A program made the translations under genes and the position numbers. The notes beneath the pieces are model-generated. The model was not told the origin of the DNA. It searched no databases and saw nothing but the letters and a program-made list of their open reading frames with translations. A stretch of 64,000 nucleotides of DNA from Ichthyophthirius multifiliis (Eukaryota; Ciliophora; Oligohymenophorea; Hymenostomatida), in the NCBI RefSeq assembly GCF_000220395.1, contig NW_004086100.1, positions 56,967 to 120,966 on the forward strand, given 5' to 3'. Shown here in pieces: positions 24,401 through 38,434 of the stretch (positions are counted from its first letter, which is position 1; each line of letters begins with the position of its first letter).

Positions 24401-27400
24401 CGAAACTTCGGCTTTGTATCTTGGATTAGAAAGCTTCGTTGTTAAATAAAATCTGAAATCAGGATTATATTTAATTTCTTTGTCTGCACCAAGTACTAAA
24501 ACTAAACCTCCTGTGGCATGTCTTTTTATTGATTTATTAAGGAAAGGTTCCAAAGAAGGGTCTATTTCTTCATCTAAATTTTGCAAAATGACTACGTTTC
24601 CTTATACTATTGAAGTTTCGAGAGTACTAATGTAGTTATCTTCTTAAGGATCTATTATTTTTAATTTTTCCTTGTTAATATCTCTCTCAGTGTTTTTAAT
24701 CCAAGTCAAAGCTTACATTTAAGGGTCTATCATAAGCGCAAATCTGCTGCTTTTAGTAACCAAAACTGCATTTTCTCTGGAAAATTAATCGTCAGGTAAA
24801 CCTTTGAAATTCCAGTTTAAAAACGTTATCGGTTTTACAAGGAAATCAGGGAAATTGTAATCTCTTGAGTGTGCAATTTTGAGCTATTTAACTTATCCAA
24901 GTAAGGCATCTTTGACAAAATCTCTTCTATATTCGGACGGGAAAGGTCCTGCATATGACATAAAAGCTGCAGACATCAAAGAATCCCCTATTAAAAATTC
25001 GAATTTCTATTCAAGGACTTATTTACGTTCCTTCCATCCTTCTTTTGTACCTTCTAAACCGGAAATTAATTTTTCTGCTCTTTCTTGTTTATCGAGGAGT
25101 ATTTTATTTTATTCTTCTAAATATTATTTATCCGTTTTGGCTTGTTCTAATTATTTTTCTAAAGTAGTAATTTTCTCTTTTAATTTTGAGAGATTTTCTT
25201 GTAAATTCTTCAGTTCTTCTTCTGATTTAGCTAATCTTTCTGTCAGTTAATTTACTTTGGCCCTTTTAGGTTCTATATCTTTAAATGATTTTGCGTACAT
25301 TTCCATTGCTAAAACCCATCTCCACATAGAGCCTCCTGCTTCGGACTTCTAATCAATAATACTTATACTCATTTTGGGATCATGTGTCAATTTTTCTATT
25401 TTAAGAAGTGTTTTTTAAGATATATGGTCTTTATCTACATCTCTTAGTCTTTCTAAAAAACGAGGATCTGCAAGTTCTTTTTTTGCACTAGCCCAGGAAG
25501 GATCTTTTCCCAAAATAATCATGATTGCTTATAAAACTTCACCTATACCTTCTGGTGGTTTATTGAATGATTTTATTTCAGCAAGTTTGTTTTTATTTAA
25601 ATTTTCTAAACCTTCTTCAGCCATTCTTAATGCAGGCATTGCTTTTTGGAGATCCTCCTCTGCATCGGCTTGGATTCGCATAATTTCGCCTTTCTCTTTT
25701 TCTACTATGGCAGTTTTTTATTCTACAAATTTACTTTTTTCATTCACATCGCGTGATTCACCTTCTATTCTAATCATTAAATCTTCCACTTCTTTTTGAC
25801 TTTTTTATTAATTTATTTACGATATTTGTAATTATTGCTTCAAAACTTCAGAACTTTCAGCTGCCTCATCTAGTTTTTTCAAACCGAGACGTAATTTAGT
25901 GATTTCGTTCCCATATTCGAGTTATTTAGCACCTAAAAGTTCTACATAACCCTTTACGAGTTCTATATAATTAGTGGGGGTTACATAGTACATTCTTTTT
26001 AGTTTATTAAACATATCTTCGGACATTTAAAGCACTGTTATATGCGCATTAGAGAAAAATGCAGAAATTGCAGTTCTTAGATTTTCACGTCTTTCTTCTT
26101 CTTATTGTAAAAGAAGGGCTTCTTCTTCTTCTCTTTTTATTTGAGCAGGGTCTTTTTTCTCAGCCTTTTAATTATTTGTATTTGTTTATTATTATTTTTC
26201 TTATTAAGGAGCAAGTTAGTTAATTGACTTTTAAGGAACGGCAGTAGGAATAGGTGTTTCTTTGATTTTATCTTCTAACTTTAATGGTTTTAGGTATTTA
26301 TTTGCTACTTCCAATAAAGCTTCAGAAGGCCAAGTCATAAACCATATAATAGTAGTATTATTTACTAATCCAGGGTACATTCTGGTGTAATTTCTTAAGG
26401 AATCACCTGTTTTGGACATACAGAGCATTAAATGGAAATTATTTTAAACTCTAGTGAAGAAAAAGTCGATGATTTCTTCATCTGGAATTCTTGCATCTTT
26501 GTCAAGTTTATAATGGTTAATATATTGTTTTTTCATTTTTTCTTTTATTTAAGGATAGTCGTCTTTTTAAGAGAATAAATTAGGAACTTCACCTACACTG
26601 AGAATATTATTTATGTCTTCTATAAAACCTTCGTTTACAATTTAATTATCACTAAATAAGAAAACCCCACTTTTGTTCTTAAAACCGGCTTCTTCATCCC
26701 ATCTTTTAATGTCGTCTCGGAATTCTTTCATTCTGTAATTTCTGGAAACTTCAATTTACCATAAAGAATATTAAGCAATATATGCTGCTAATCTAGTTAA
26801 AGAATGTCTCCCAGAACCTCCTTCTCCTACAAGCATTCCGTGCCCTTTTCCTAATTTAATGATTCTATGGATTTTACATACATAGGAAATAGCTTCATTG
26901 AATAAAACTATAGGCATAGGAGTTCTTTAGTTAGCATTGTAGTCTTCGAGTTTTTTTTCTACAAAGATTCTTAATTCTAATCTTTCCTTTTGGGGAATTT
27001 CCATATAAATTTTTTTTTCGTTATTAGATTCTTCCATGAAATCTACAAATATAGTATCTTCTTCATCATTAGTACATTCTTTCATATTTGTCTGTAAAGT
27101 AGCTTCAAGTTAATCTGAAATAAGTTTTTTTAATTAAGCACGGTCTTCGAAAGAAATCAATCTATCATGGAAAACTCTCAAACATTCATGCACCCATAAA
27201 CGGTATATTGTCATTTTGGAATCGCAATAAAATTTGTCTTATAAATAAACTCCTTATATAACTTTTGATATATCTCTCAAATTAAATACATAATGGGATT
27301 TTTTCGGAGTAGGAAGGAAATTTTCGGAGACAGTTTTGAATAAATTAAGAGTTGCTTAGGCTATACTTTCAGATAAAAGTTTAATTTCTTCTTAGAATTC

Positions 27401-30400
27401 AGAAAATTTATAATTAAGAATAGACTAGAAGATTCTCCTTACTTAATTATCAGTAGGGAAAGTAAACGCTATTAAATTGAATTTTCCTTAAAATCTGTTT
27501 GATATTTAAGCTCTACCACCCCCAGGAGGTCCCATAGCTGTAATTAATTAAATATCAAAGATTTGTTTAAATAAATCTCTAGATTATCTATCAAACCAGC
27601 CTCCATAATCCATCCATTATCTAAATAACTCTAAAGGGGGTTAACTTCCAAAAGTGTCTTTTCTCGGCATATTAAGATCGTCGACAAAAATGACCATCTT
27701 TTTAGAATCAGGTATCATTTTATATTTCGTCCTTCTAACTAATTTCGATTCTATCATATCTTAAGTTTTCAAAGAATTAGTTTATGCTGAAAAAACTATA
27801 TTCATAGAAGTATATTAAGATTCATCTAAGTCGGATAAAATCCCATTTATAAGAGCAGTTTTTCCAGTTCCAGTGTTTCCTACAATTAATGTATTCACCT
27901 TATTTTTGAGCAAAGTCTATATTATAAATCTACTTCTGGCACTATCTACAGTCGGTACAAGCATTTTATGATAAGGAATACCTAAAGCTGGTTTCCAAGC
28001 GTTTGCATTGATTTTTTCTTCCCAAGAAGACCATTCGTTTTTGTCCACATTAATGTAATAATCATACACAGTATTCGATGAAGGGAATATACTTTCGATA
28101 TCTCTCATTTAATAGTCAATATATTTTTAACCTTCCTCATCTACAGTAGCCCCGAAAGACCATATGAGGGCAAAAGTGAACCATTTTTCCAATAGAGCAT
28201 AATAAATTTCACTTTTATTAGGTAAATCTATTCCAATAGTACTTTTTTCGGTTGTAAAGAAAGAGTCCATTAACCTTGTTAAGGCCACAACGATATTTAT
28301 GTCAGTACATTTGACTAATTCTTTACAATTTTGGCGGACTTTGAATAATTTAATAATCCATTTATCTATTAAATCAAAAAAGAAATCCTATACATCTAAA
28401 TCAGATATTTTCTTTATCCAAGCTTCTATAAAAGGTCTATATCCTAAATCATTCTAATCTATATAAATCATACCAGCTCTAGATACTGTAGCAGGGGAAG
28501 CAACTGAAAGATCTTCTACTTCGAATATCAAACCAACTTATGGAGGTAACGAGATTCTATCACCATTTAAAAGAGTAAGTACTTTATTATCATCTAGTAC
28601 TGTATTCATTGATTCTATCCATAAAGTATCAACTGGTCCATCTAAAATCATCCATCTTTAATCCAAAGATTCATCTTTACATAATCTGGACATCATAGAT
28701 GATAAGACACCCTCATTCCATTCTAATGTAGATCTATCTACAAATCCGAAAAGTTCATTTAAGGAAACTGTTTTTGGATTTAAAACTTCTGTACGTACTG
28801 CATGATATTTATCATTATTATTTTCTTGCTTACTTAATACAGTTAGGGCTTTTTGTAAAATTTTCCAACAAGTAGATTTTCCTGTAAGACTTTTGCCGAC
28901 AAGCATATTGCCATGTCTGGTATTTTTAGAGTCGTATAATTAAATACACTTAGTGATCATTTCTGGTTTAGGAATTAATTTGTCGTTTTTCATCTCGTTT
29001 TCAATAGCCTCTACTAGTTATAAGCTTTCAGATTCCGGTAAATCTATATTTGGAAAAAGATCATTAAATAAAGCATTAAATAAAAAAACATCTTCTTAAA
29101 CAAACTTAGGCATATTCATATCTCTAATAGCCTTCATTAGTATCATTTATTCTTAATTATTTTCTTCTTATTCGTTTTCTTTATCTTTTTCCCTACCTCC
29201 TTATTAGGCTCCTTAATATCCAGTTTCTGCCCCTTTTTCTCTCCTAATCTACCCTGCGCAATTCAAAACTGATTTAATGGCTCTTAAACCGAAATCATAA
29301 TGGTCTTATTTAGATAATTACTAAGTCATCAAATTATATAAAGTGACCATTTTTATAGATAATGGTCTCCCGTTTTTAAATCCTTCTGATTAAAGCATAA
29401 TTTCACAAATAATAGTAGTTTCCGGTACCATCATAGAAATTGGTCTAAAAAGACTTTTTAGATTATCAGGTAATTCTGATCTTCCGGCATATCCGGGATT
29501 CATAGTGATAAAAATGGCCATTTGTTCGTTTATTTATATGACATCGTCTTCGAAATCTAAAGTATTAAGTTCTCTATGTTCACCTAATTTTCTCAAAGCA
29601 TTCATAATAGAATGCATCTATTAAGCCACAACGGAAAGTACTTCTACTTCAATTCTATTAAATTCATCAAAACAACCCCACCCTCCTGTCTAGATGAGCC
29701 CAGAGAACATTCTACCAATCGATTTATAATCTAAACCATCTGAACAATTAAAAACAAGTACAAATTTAGCCATTCCTTTTCCCAAATCTTTCACTGTTTC
29801 TGTTTTTCCAGTACCCGCAGGTCCTTAAGGTGCTCCACCTTTATTTAATTTCATAGCCGTAGTTAAGGTCATATAACATCTATCAGTAAGCGCAGTAATA
29901 ACCAATCTTCCATTATTACCTTAATATTCATACCCATAAGGGAATTTAGTATTAGTTTATTTAATATCAACTTCCATTAAATCTCCTTATATAGTCGCAC
30001 AATACCTTAATTATTTCAACCAATCAAATTAATTTTCATTAAAGCAAGTTTTCATTAATTACTCTATTATATCTTTAGCATGAACCTCTATAGTAATTAA
30101 AGCTATTAGTTTATTTCGGTCAGTAGCACTTCCTGGTTTTCTTACTTGGCGAGTTAATTCATTTAAAAAGTGATTTTTTTCTTCTTTAACAGATTTCCAA
30201 GCTTTGCTTTTGTCTGTTTTGTCTGTATTACCTATTTATTATAGTACATTTGCACAATCTGATGTCCAATAAAGTTAAGAAGCTACAATTAATAATTGAC
30301 CAGGCCATGAAGGTATCCATTTCTCAACCCAACGCATTGCTTCTCGTTTTCTTATTCCTTAATATGTTTTTAGGAGTTCTCTTTTGAGTGTATCGACCAT

Positions 30401-33400
30401 TCTTATTTCTACTTATTTGAGCCACTTCTCAACCCCATATTCGCATTTGACAGATTATTATAATTTCACAGATTCCTAATCTGGAGATATCATTTGGGTT
30501 ACTTCGAAAGCTTCTTATGGTCTTCCTTTTGCGCTTGCGACAAAGGTTTAAGTAAAAGATAACGTTTTGATACCTTCGAAACATTTTTTTATGTGTTTAT
30601 TTACTTTAGAAGGATCTTTTGAATTTCCAAGAATTTCGAAAAGATCGTCATTAGACAAAAAGTAAAATCTAGGGAATTCTTTTCTGTTCTTCTCTAGTAA
30701 AGAGAAAAGGATTTTTTGGCTCTCGTCTAAGTGTTTGCTCATTATTATAAGTTCTTGAAGGAATCCTTCCTGACTAAGAGCATTTTTGGCATTTTTGCTA
30801 ATGAAAATGTTATTCATGTAATTTTGGAGTTATTTTTCTATTTTCTAGAATTTAGCAATATCTCCTACTAATTATTTATCTTATTCATTCTATTATGATG
30901 CGAAAATACTTTCCAAATATATCCATTGTCTTTAAACTTAAAGTAAAGCATCTAATGTTTCAATAATATTTTATAAAGCATTTTCCCATTATTCAATATC
31001 AGTTTTAAAAGAATCATAATAAGCAGTTGTTTTTTAAGCCGAAAGTTTACCCATATGATCTTCCAATATATTATATATTTCGTCTGCTTTTTTTATTTTA
31101 TAGCATCCTTTTTTATGTTCTTCCATTTAAATTTCTAAAACTTCCCATTTTTCGCTAATTGTTTATAATGCAAATTCAATTTTGTATTCTTCTCGTGCAA
31201 CTTCGCAAACATCAACTACTGCTTCTTTTTAAGAAAGAAGTCCTATTCTAAAAATCTCTTAAAGATTAAATTATTCGGAATCATAATCTAATAACTAGCC
31301 TAGTAGTTTTTGTAATTTTTCCCAATGTCTAATTCTCATAGATCTATCTCCTAACATTTTTATAAGTGGTAAAGTTTGTCTAAAAGACTCGATTGTATTT
31401 CTCAAATTATTTACTACTTCCCATCTTTTCATTTCTTTAGGATATTCATTTATTAATAATTAATAATCATCAGCTAAATCATCTAATCTTTCATATTCAA
31501 AATCTTTAAATTTCATAGATTTAACTTAATCCCATTCCCTATCCCAATCATCTTTTAATTTCCATACTTTTTCTAAATTTTCGATTTCTTTTTCAACATA
31601 ATCTAACTCTTCGCACTAATCGTAGCTAATATTGAATAACTCAAAAGCGAATTTCATATCTTTTTCCCTACTTCTAAGTGCTTTTACAATATCTTTATAT
31701 TCATTTAACATTTAAAACGCTTTTTCATTAGAAGTATTTGTGACTGTAAAAGGCGCATTTGCTGTGAAATAAATTTTATTATCTTGAGTATCTTTTCTAA
31801 AGTCATCTAAGTTTTTACAAGTCTCCAAATATAAATCGTTATAAACTTTTTAATTTCTCACTTCGATTCTTTCCAGCATATTCTAGAATCCCTGCCAAGC
31901 ATCTCTTAGGTTCATTTTTTTAATATTTTCTTCCTCCTTTAGACTTATTTATGAATCTTCTAATAGCTTAAACTTATCTTCTATAGGTTTTAATCTTTTT
32001 TCATATTCAGGTTTCTCTTTTTTAAGTTTTGATAAAGATTCCATATTTTTCTTCAATTAATGAATATCTAAAGGAGTAGGAGATAAATGAACTTCACTAT
32101 TTTAAAAAAGTGCATGTAAATCATTTAAATCTTTAATAGCTTTTTCTTAAACCGCTTTTAATACTGCATTTTACCATTAAATTAGTATATCTACAATAAC
32201 ATTTTTAATATTCGTATTATCCAAAACAATACAATCTTATTAATTAATAGTTTTATTATTCTATTGAATTTCAGTAGCCGCAAACTCGAATTTTTCCAAA
32301 TGATCTTTAATATTGGTAATATCATCGTCTTATTTAAGCATTTATTTCGAAAATTAATCTTTAATACAAGGCTATTTCCAATAAAACTACTTCGAATTCC
32401 AAGGATCTCTTAATTACCCGTTTTCTAATTTAGAGCAACTCGAACATAAATTAGCCAAAATTTTCTCAGAATACTTCTTTACATCATGATCCCCTGATAT
32501 AGCCGTAAAATAATCATCTAAACCTTTAATAATATCATCTTCGAATTAAGTAGGGACTTCTGCGCCTTTCCTTTACATCATCAGAGGGTTATTTTTATTT
32601 TCTTTTTCTTTCAAAAGTCGAAATTCTTTAAGTCTTTCTCTCCTTTCCGAACTCATTATTATCTACATTCTTTTAAAGTCTTTAAAAATCTCGTTCATAG
32701 CAGACATAGTAACTGTAATCATCTATTATAGATATTGAATAGATGGTTTGAAAGCCACTTCATTGTTTTCGATTTCCAAACTAAGCTTAAAAATAGGAAT
32801 TGCGGGTATTTTATCATCTCCTATTACCTTATGGAGTTCTAATAGACTATTTTTGATAGCTTTTTTTAAAGCATCTTCAATTTTCGAGTCTATAATTTTG
32901 ACATAGTCATACCAGACTTTTTAAATTTCAATTCCATTATGTAAAAAAGGTTCATATGTTTCACACAAGATTCTCTTTATTTCTTCCAATGCTGCTTTTA
33001 TTTTATTTTACATATCTTTTCTGTGTTTTTCTTATTCTTCCTCGAAAACTTTCAATTCAATAATTTTTTTCTTTTTAATATTTATTAACAGTCTACCAGC
33101 TATTTCTTGACATTTCTAGTCTATTTTTTCTGTATTTTATTTAAACATTCTCAACTTGTTATAAATCTCATTACAACTCTATCTACATTATTTAACAAAA
33201 ATCTCCAATATACCTTTCGAACTCCACTTCAATTTATGTAATCCTGGATAAATAACCTTCTCAGTCTGACTATAATAGTCTTTAAAAAGCTTCTTTTCCA
33301 TATCATCCATATAATCAATGATTTTATTCTAATCCCTAACCACTAACATTACATATTCTTTCAAAACCCTCAGATTTTCCCTCTAAGTAGTGGTAAATTC

Positions 33401-35472
33401 TTCTGCATAACTCGGGACTATGATACCGAAAGGCATTAACTTTTTCCAAGCCACTACTTCATGCATTAATTTTTCAGCTTATCTATCGAAATTTTATTCT
33501 AAATGCTCCATTTTATTTTTTGCTTTATTGGCATTTTCCTTCCCTCCTTTTTAATTATTATTATTAATATTTTCCTCAGGTCTTATAAGAACTGATTTAT
33601 CTAAAAACTTGGCTCCCAAAGGTGCATCCTCTAAGTCTTTATTTTCGTCTTTCCATTCTTTAAATTTTTAATGCACTATAAATTGCTTAAAAGTCTAAAA
33701 AAGTTAATCATATTTATCCAAAGCACTTCTTTTTAATTAATCTGGAATAAAATATAGTTTATCTATAGAATCTTTCATTTTTTAAATTCTATGTATTTAT
33801 CCTCTCACCCAAATTGCCTGCCCAGAATATTTTCCATGTTAAAGTGGAATATTTAATTGTCCTTGGTTTTTTTTCATATTATCATACTCAAACTTCGATT
33901 TATCTAACTCTGAAACAAACAACTAAACAACTTCCCCGGCTTTTTTTTTAATTGCAGCCTTAATGTTTTCCCTTTTGGCTAAATAATCGAATGCTTCTAA
34001 CATTTCAACGCCCTATTCAACTGTAGAAACTTAATCGAAGCCAAAATTAATTATATTTTAGTACATTACATCGAGGTCTTTCATCCCATTCTTGAACATG
34101 TTAAACAGATCATGCCAATTGGAAGCTTTTACGTCTAGAATTAAATCTTGTTTAGATCCTCTGATTTTTTCTAATTATTTTTTGAACCTTTCTTTAATTT
34201 CTTCCAATATACTTTCTATTTCGGGCCCTCTTGATCCTCCAAATTATGGAATTTGATTATTTGAACCTTTTCCAGCAAATTGTAATTAACCTGTACATAT
34301 TTCGATTAATTCAGTACACCTTTATACAAAAGCTTCCATTTATGCAAAGATTGAATTATGGTTGAAATCCCATGTTTTTTTAGTGGCGTTTTCTTTTTTT
34401 TTTTTCTTTATTAATTCAGATGTTCTTTCGTATATTTTTTTCCATTTTCTTCCGCATTCAATAGAATCTCTTAAATCTTACATGCATTTTTCTACATCTC
34501 CATCTAACATGTCTTATATATTAATTTATTTTTTGCATCTTTTTATTATTTCATTTGATATTTTATGCAATAAACCAGATATTCTTTCTTATGAATTATA
34601 ATGTTCAGAAAATTCCCAAATCATCCTAACTCGATTTAATAAAGAAGGCAAAATCGAAGGTATTTCTTTTGGAGTAGCTATTTCTAATTATTTACAAGGT
34701 TCATATAAAGAATTTAAAAATGCTAAGTTATTTTCACTCTCAATAGATCCGGAATTTATGTTTTTTGTTAATTCCTCAAAACTAGGAACATAAGAAGAAT
34801 CAACTAATTTAAGTATTTATATTATTCTTTACAAGTCAGGATTTTCTAATTATCTTTAAATAAATTATAAATTATCTTTTCTGCGACGCCAATATGTAAT
34901 TTCGTCTAAAGGACCTGCATTTTCTTAATCTTATTAAGAGTCTTAGTTATTTACGATTTCTTTAATTTATCTATACCAATATATTAATGTTGATTCTAAT
35001 CTTTAGATTAAATCTTTATCTTATGAAACTGCTTATGTATCCGATAAATTTTCTTTTGGAATATATAATTTTGTAAAACCTTCATTTTATTAAGATGCTT
35101 CTGTTAATGATGCCATAAACTAAATATTTTTTTATTTTTTTTATTTAAATATTAAATACTTTATGTAATTAAGCAATGAATTCTTTCTTAACATTTTCAG
35201 GCCATGTTGTATCACTGTAAATAGAAGGATTGTAAATTTCATCCATTAATTTTAATAAAGACTAAATGTAATTATGTTTTACAGAAGCATGACTTACAAA
35301 ATCTTCAATTTAAGAAATATCATATTTAGTAATTTAATCATTTTAATATTTAACAAAAAACTAAAAATCTTAATCATAAGAATCTTAAGAAAGTATTGGA
35401 GGATCTTAAAATGAAATTTTTATTCCATCTTTTTCAACCCAAATAAACATATTTCTATAATTTATTAAAAAT

Positions 35473-35517
<45 letters not shown>

Positions 35518-36021
35518 TTTTTTTTAAACTTTATGCTTGTATTATTGAAAAACTCTCCACATTTTTCGTCAAGTTCTTAATTCCAAAATTTTTCGTCGAA
35601 AATATTTAATTCCTTTTCTAATATTTACATTATCCAAATAATTTTTTCTTCTATATTATTTTTATATTTAAAATAATATTATTTTTTTTGTTACTTGTAT
35701 CCTAATTAATCAAAGATTATACTGCTTCAATACTTTATATTTCACTTACTTTATTTTATTCAAGGGTTTTAAGTTTTTTTATTTTTCGTCTTTTTGGTAC
35801 TTCTGCAGGATCTTTACCTTCTTCTTAGGCTTATTTTATAATTGTTCTAATTCTTCATTAGGAATATCTTCTTCTGCTTCTTCTAATTCTACATCTACTA
35901 CTGCCAGAGCTTCTTCGTTTGGAGCTTCGTTTTGTTTTGCTTCATCTTCTTCTACTAATTGAAGATCTTAAGGAGGCTTTTCTTCATTATCATTATTATT
36001 ATTTAACTATGACTCACTCAT
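21229..36021 (-). CDS. Axonemal dynein heavy chain
   Basis: The force-generating ATPase of a ciliary dynein arm, about 4,700 residues. The acidic N-terminus starts MSESQLNNNN and leads into the tail. The motor has AAA1 Walker [11 protein letters not shown] (29792-29823) with the downstream string [20 protein letters not shown] and [23 protein letters not shown]2 has GKSLTGKST (about 28875-28903), AAA3 [11 protein letters not shown] (27851-27883) and AAA4 [10 protein letters not shown] (about 26803-26832). Coiled-coil stalk and microtubule-binding domain lie at about 26000-25100 ([14 protein letters not shown]). The C-terminus reads [15 protein letters not shown] ... [17 protein letters not shown] at 21229-21231. 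Introns occur near 21360-21437, 21690-21726, 24030-24145, 35115-35175, 35450-35530 and 35640-35700. AAA1 ([20 protein letters not shown]) and the RGTALLMSL ending look most like inner-arm I1 beta (DNAH2-type), but that assignment is tentative. Confidence 0.95.
21370..21434. repeat. (AT)n run in last dynein intron
   Basis: Interrupted AT dinucleotide tract occupying the intron just before the last exon ([12 protein letters not shown]...). Confidence 0.75.
35475..35513. repeat. (AT)n microsatellite in dynein 5' intron
   Basis: About 19 pure AT units within the intron between the exon ending NNTSIKF and the exon starting [14 protein letters not shown]. Confidence 0.8.
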
Positions 36022-36713
36022 TTTTTTTTTAATGTGAATCGTTTATTTGTTTTTTTTTTTTTAATATATATAATGCAAATATATATTATAAATTTTTATT
36101 TTTTCTCTTCTTTTTAATATTTAAATTTTTTTTTTTAAAAATAAAAAAATGAAACTTTTGTTTATATTTTTTATTTTTAAAAATAAATAATATTAAATTA
36201 ATAATTATTGAGTATTTATAAAAAATATCTTTTCTTATATTTTTTAATAATTTAATATTATAAATAACTTTAAACTTTTATTTTTATTTTTATATTTAAT
36301 AATTAAAAATTAATAACTGATTAATAAATAATTTAAAAATATAATTATCTCGATTTTTTTATATTTTTTTTCTTGTTAAAAACAAAAAAATCTTTATATT
36401 CTTAAATAACAAACACATAAATTTAATAAATATTATATTATTATATATTTATATTATTAAATATTTTATTTAAATAAATAATTATTATATTATTAATTTT
36501 ATTTTTTATTCTTAATATATATAGATGAGAATTTTATAAAATAATGTTTAAATAATTATTTTTTTTTTAAAAAAAATTAAACATTAAACTCAAATATGTT
36601 AACCAAATTTTTATATAATTTTCTTAATAATTAATCATATTATAAAAAAAATTATAATAATCTAAATTTAAATTTTACATTATTAAATTAAACAAAATAA
36701 CATTATTTAAATA
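36022..36713. other. Divergent intergenic region
   Basis: It separates the divergently transcribed dynein and Cys-rich genes, so it should carry both promoters. Almost pure A/T; no motif stands out. Confidence 0.5.
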
Positions 36714-37905
36714 ATGGATAAATTGAAAAATAAAATATTTAATATATTATTTATATCATTAATAATTTAAAATACAAATTAACAAAGTAATCCTAAATGT
36801 AAAGCTAAACATTACATCTGTTCACAAATAATTAAATATGATTCAGAAATATGTGCAAAAATAACTGACGATAAAAATAAAAATTACGAATTATGGCCTT
36901 GTCCATTTGGTTTTTAGTGTAATACATAAAGCTTTACTGATTAAACAAAATAAGCATATTGTGAAAAAGTTCCAGATTCAGATTTAATTTATCCAAATGA
37001 GCTATGTTCTGAAGATTTAGAATGCAATTCAAAGAAATGTTCAGGTGGAATATGCATAGGAAAAAAAGAAGGATAAGATTGTATTAAAAATATTGATTGT
37101 GATGCAGGATTATATTGCTTTTTAAAAAAATGTAAAAAATAACTATAATTTGGAGAAGTATGTATATAAAAATAGATGTATTTTTTAAAAAATAATATAC
37201 ATAAATATTAATAGGAATGTCAATAAGATGAAGATTGTTAAAATAATTGTGTTTGTAATGTAAAAAAATGTATGTATTATTATTCTTTAGATAATTAAAT
37301 AGAAGCTGATAATGAGAGTTTTTTTTTATTTTTTTATTTTAAATTAAAATTAAAAAAAAAATATATAGAGGCATGTGCTTCAGGATATATAAAAGATAAT
37401 AAATGTTAAAAAGGCCTTTAGTCTAAAGATATTATAAGGCCAAAGCCTTGCTAATAAGATTTAGATTGTGAATTAGTAGATGATAAAGGAAAAGTTTAAG
37501 GATATTCAGAATGTTAATGTGGTTATAATCCTGGGAGTTTTTCTTATTGCAAAGTGGCAGAAGGAGATCCTGAATATTTAGATATGTTGAATAAATTTTA
37601 ATTTATTCTATATACAAATTTTAATTGCCATACAAGGTTTAAATTTTTTTATCTTATTTTTTAATTAATTTTTTATTATTTTTTTTTTTTCAAAAAGTTT
37701 AAGATATGGGCCTTGCAAACATATATATGATGATGAATATAATGATTATCATGCCGCTTTATAAAAATATTAATAATTTGTATAAATTACATATAATGAT
37801 TATTGTATTAAAAGAACTTTTACTTGGGATTATTGGAAATGGAATAATTTTGTTTTTTTGATTTAATTTTCAATTTATTTTAATATTGTTTATATTTTAT
37901 TCTGA
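36714..37905 (+). CDS. Secreted Cys-rich protein with dickkopf-like repeats
   Basis: The N-terminus has a signal-peptide-like hydrophobic segment (KIFNILFISLIIQNTN) directly after MDKLKN. The mature part is built of repeated Cys patterns: CSEDLECNSKKCSGGICIG, then DCIKNIDCDAGLYCFLKKCK, then ECQQDEDCQNNCVCNVKKCM, then PCQQDLDCELV ... SECQCGYNPG. This spacing (C-x5-C-x4-C-x4-C and C-x5-C-x5-C-x4-C) resembles the small disulfide repeats found in dickkopf/prokineticin-type domains and in many ciliate surface or secreted proteins. Three GT..AG introns were used (about 37159-37212, 37319-37366, 37640-37697). The C-terminus is hydrophobic (NNFVFLIQFSIYFNIVYILF), so it may be membrane- or GPI-anchored. 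TGA at 37903-37905. Confidence 0.75.
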
Positions 37906-38107
37906 AATGAATATTTATTTATTATCACTTTTTTTTTTTTTTTTTAAATAAAAATATTTATAGTATATGTATAAAAATAAATATTTAAGGTATTAATATA
38001 ACATTTTTATTTTAAAAAATAAAATATTATATATATTTTTTTTATTTATATTTATAAATTTTTTTAATATGTATTAAATAATAATTTTATTTATTATAAT
38101 ATTTTTA

Positions 38108-38434
38108 ATGACAAATAGAATAGCAAATATAAACCCAGAGCAATAAAATTAATTAGAATAATAAATGGATGATAAAAAGAGTTTTAAAAGTTTGAAAAGT
38201 ATACTTTATAACCCTGAAAAAAATACTTTAAATAAAAAATAAAGCATTTAAATAAATAATTTAAATGATATTGATAGAAAAGATGGATTTGGGAACAAAA
38301 TAAAAAGGGGAAATGCACGAAATTATAAAATGTAGTTTAAAACAGATATATAAGAAGTCATAGTAATAGAAAACTGGAAAAAATATAATGTTGAAGAAAT
38401 AAATTTATTTTCTAAATGTTGTAGTATATTTTGA
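38108..38434 (+). CDS. Small basic protein with possible C-terminal lipidation motif
   Basis: An intronless 108-residue frame starting MTNRIANINPEQQNQLEQQM. It continues with a basic central part (FGNKIKRGNARNYKMQ) and a conserved-looking C-terminus (KTDIQEVIVIENWKKYNVEE), and ends LFSKCCSIF at TGA 38432-38434. The last four residues, CSIF, fit a CaaX-like prenylation box and the preceding Cys could be palmitoylated (inference). No family is recognised. Four TAA codons read as Gln near the start and several later support that it is a real ciliate gene. Confidence 0.6.

Noticed and set aside
23710-25799. Several plus-strand frames (23710, 24879, 25521)
   Set aside because: They lie antisense to well-conserved dynein motor sequence.
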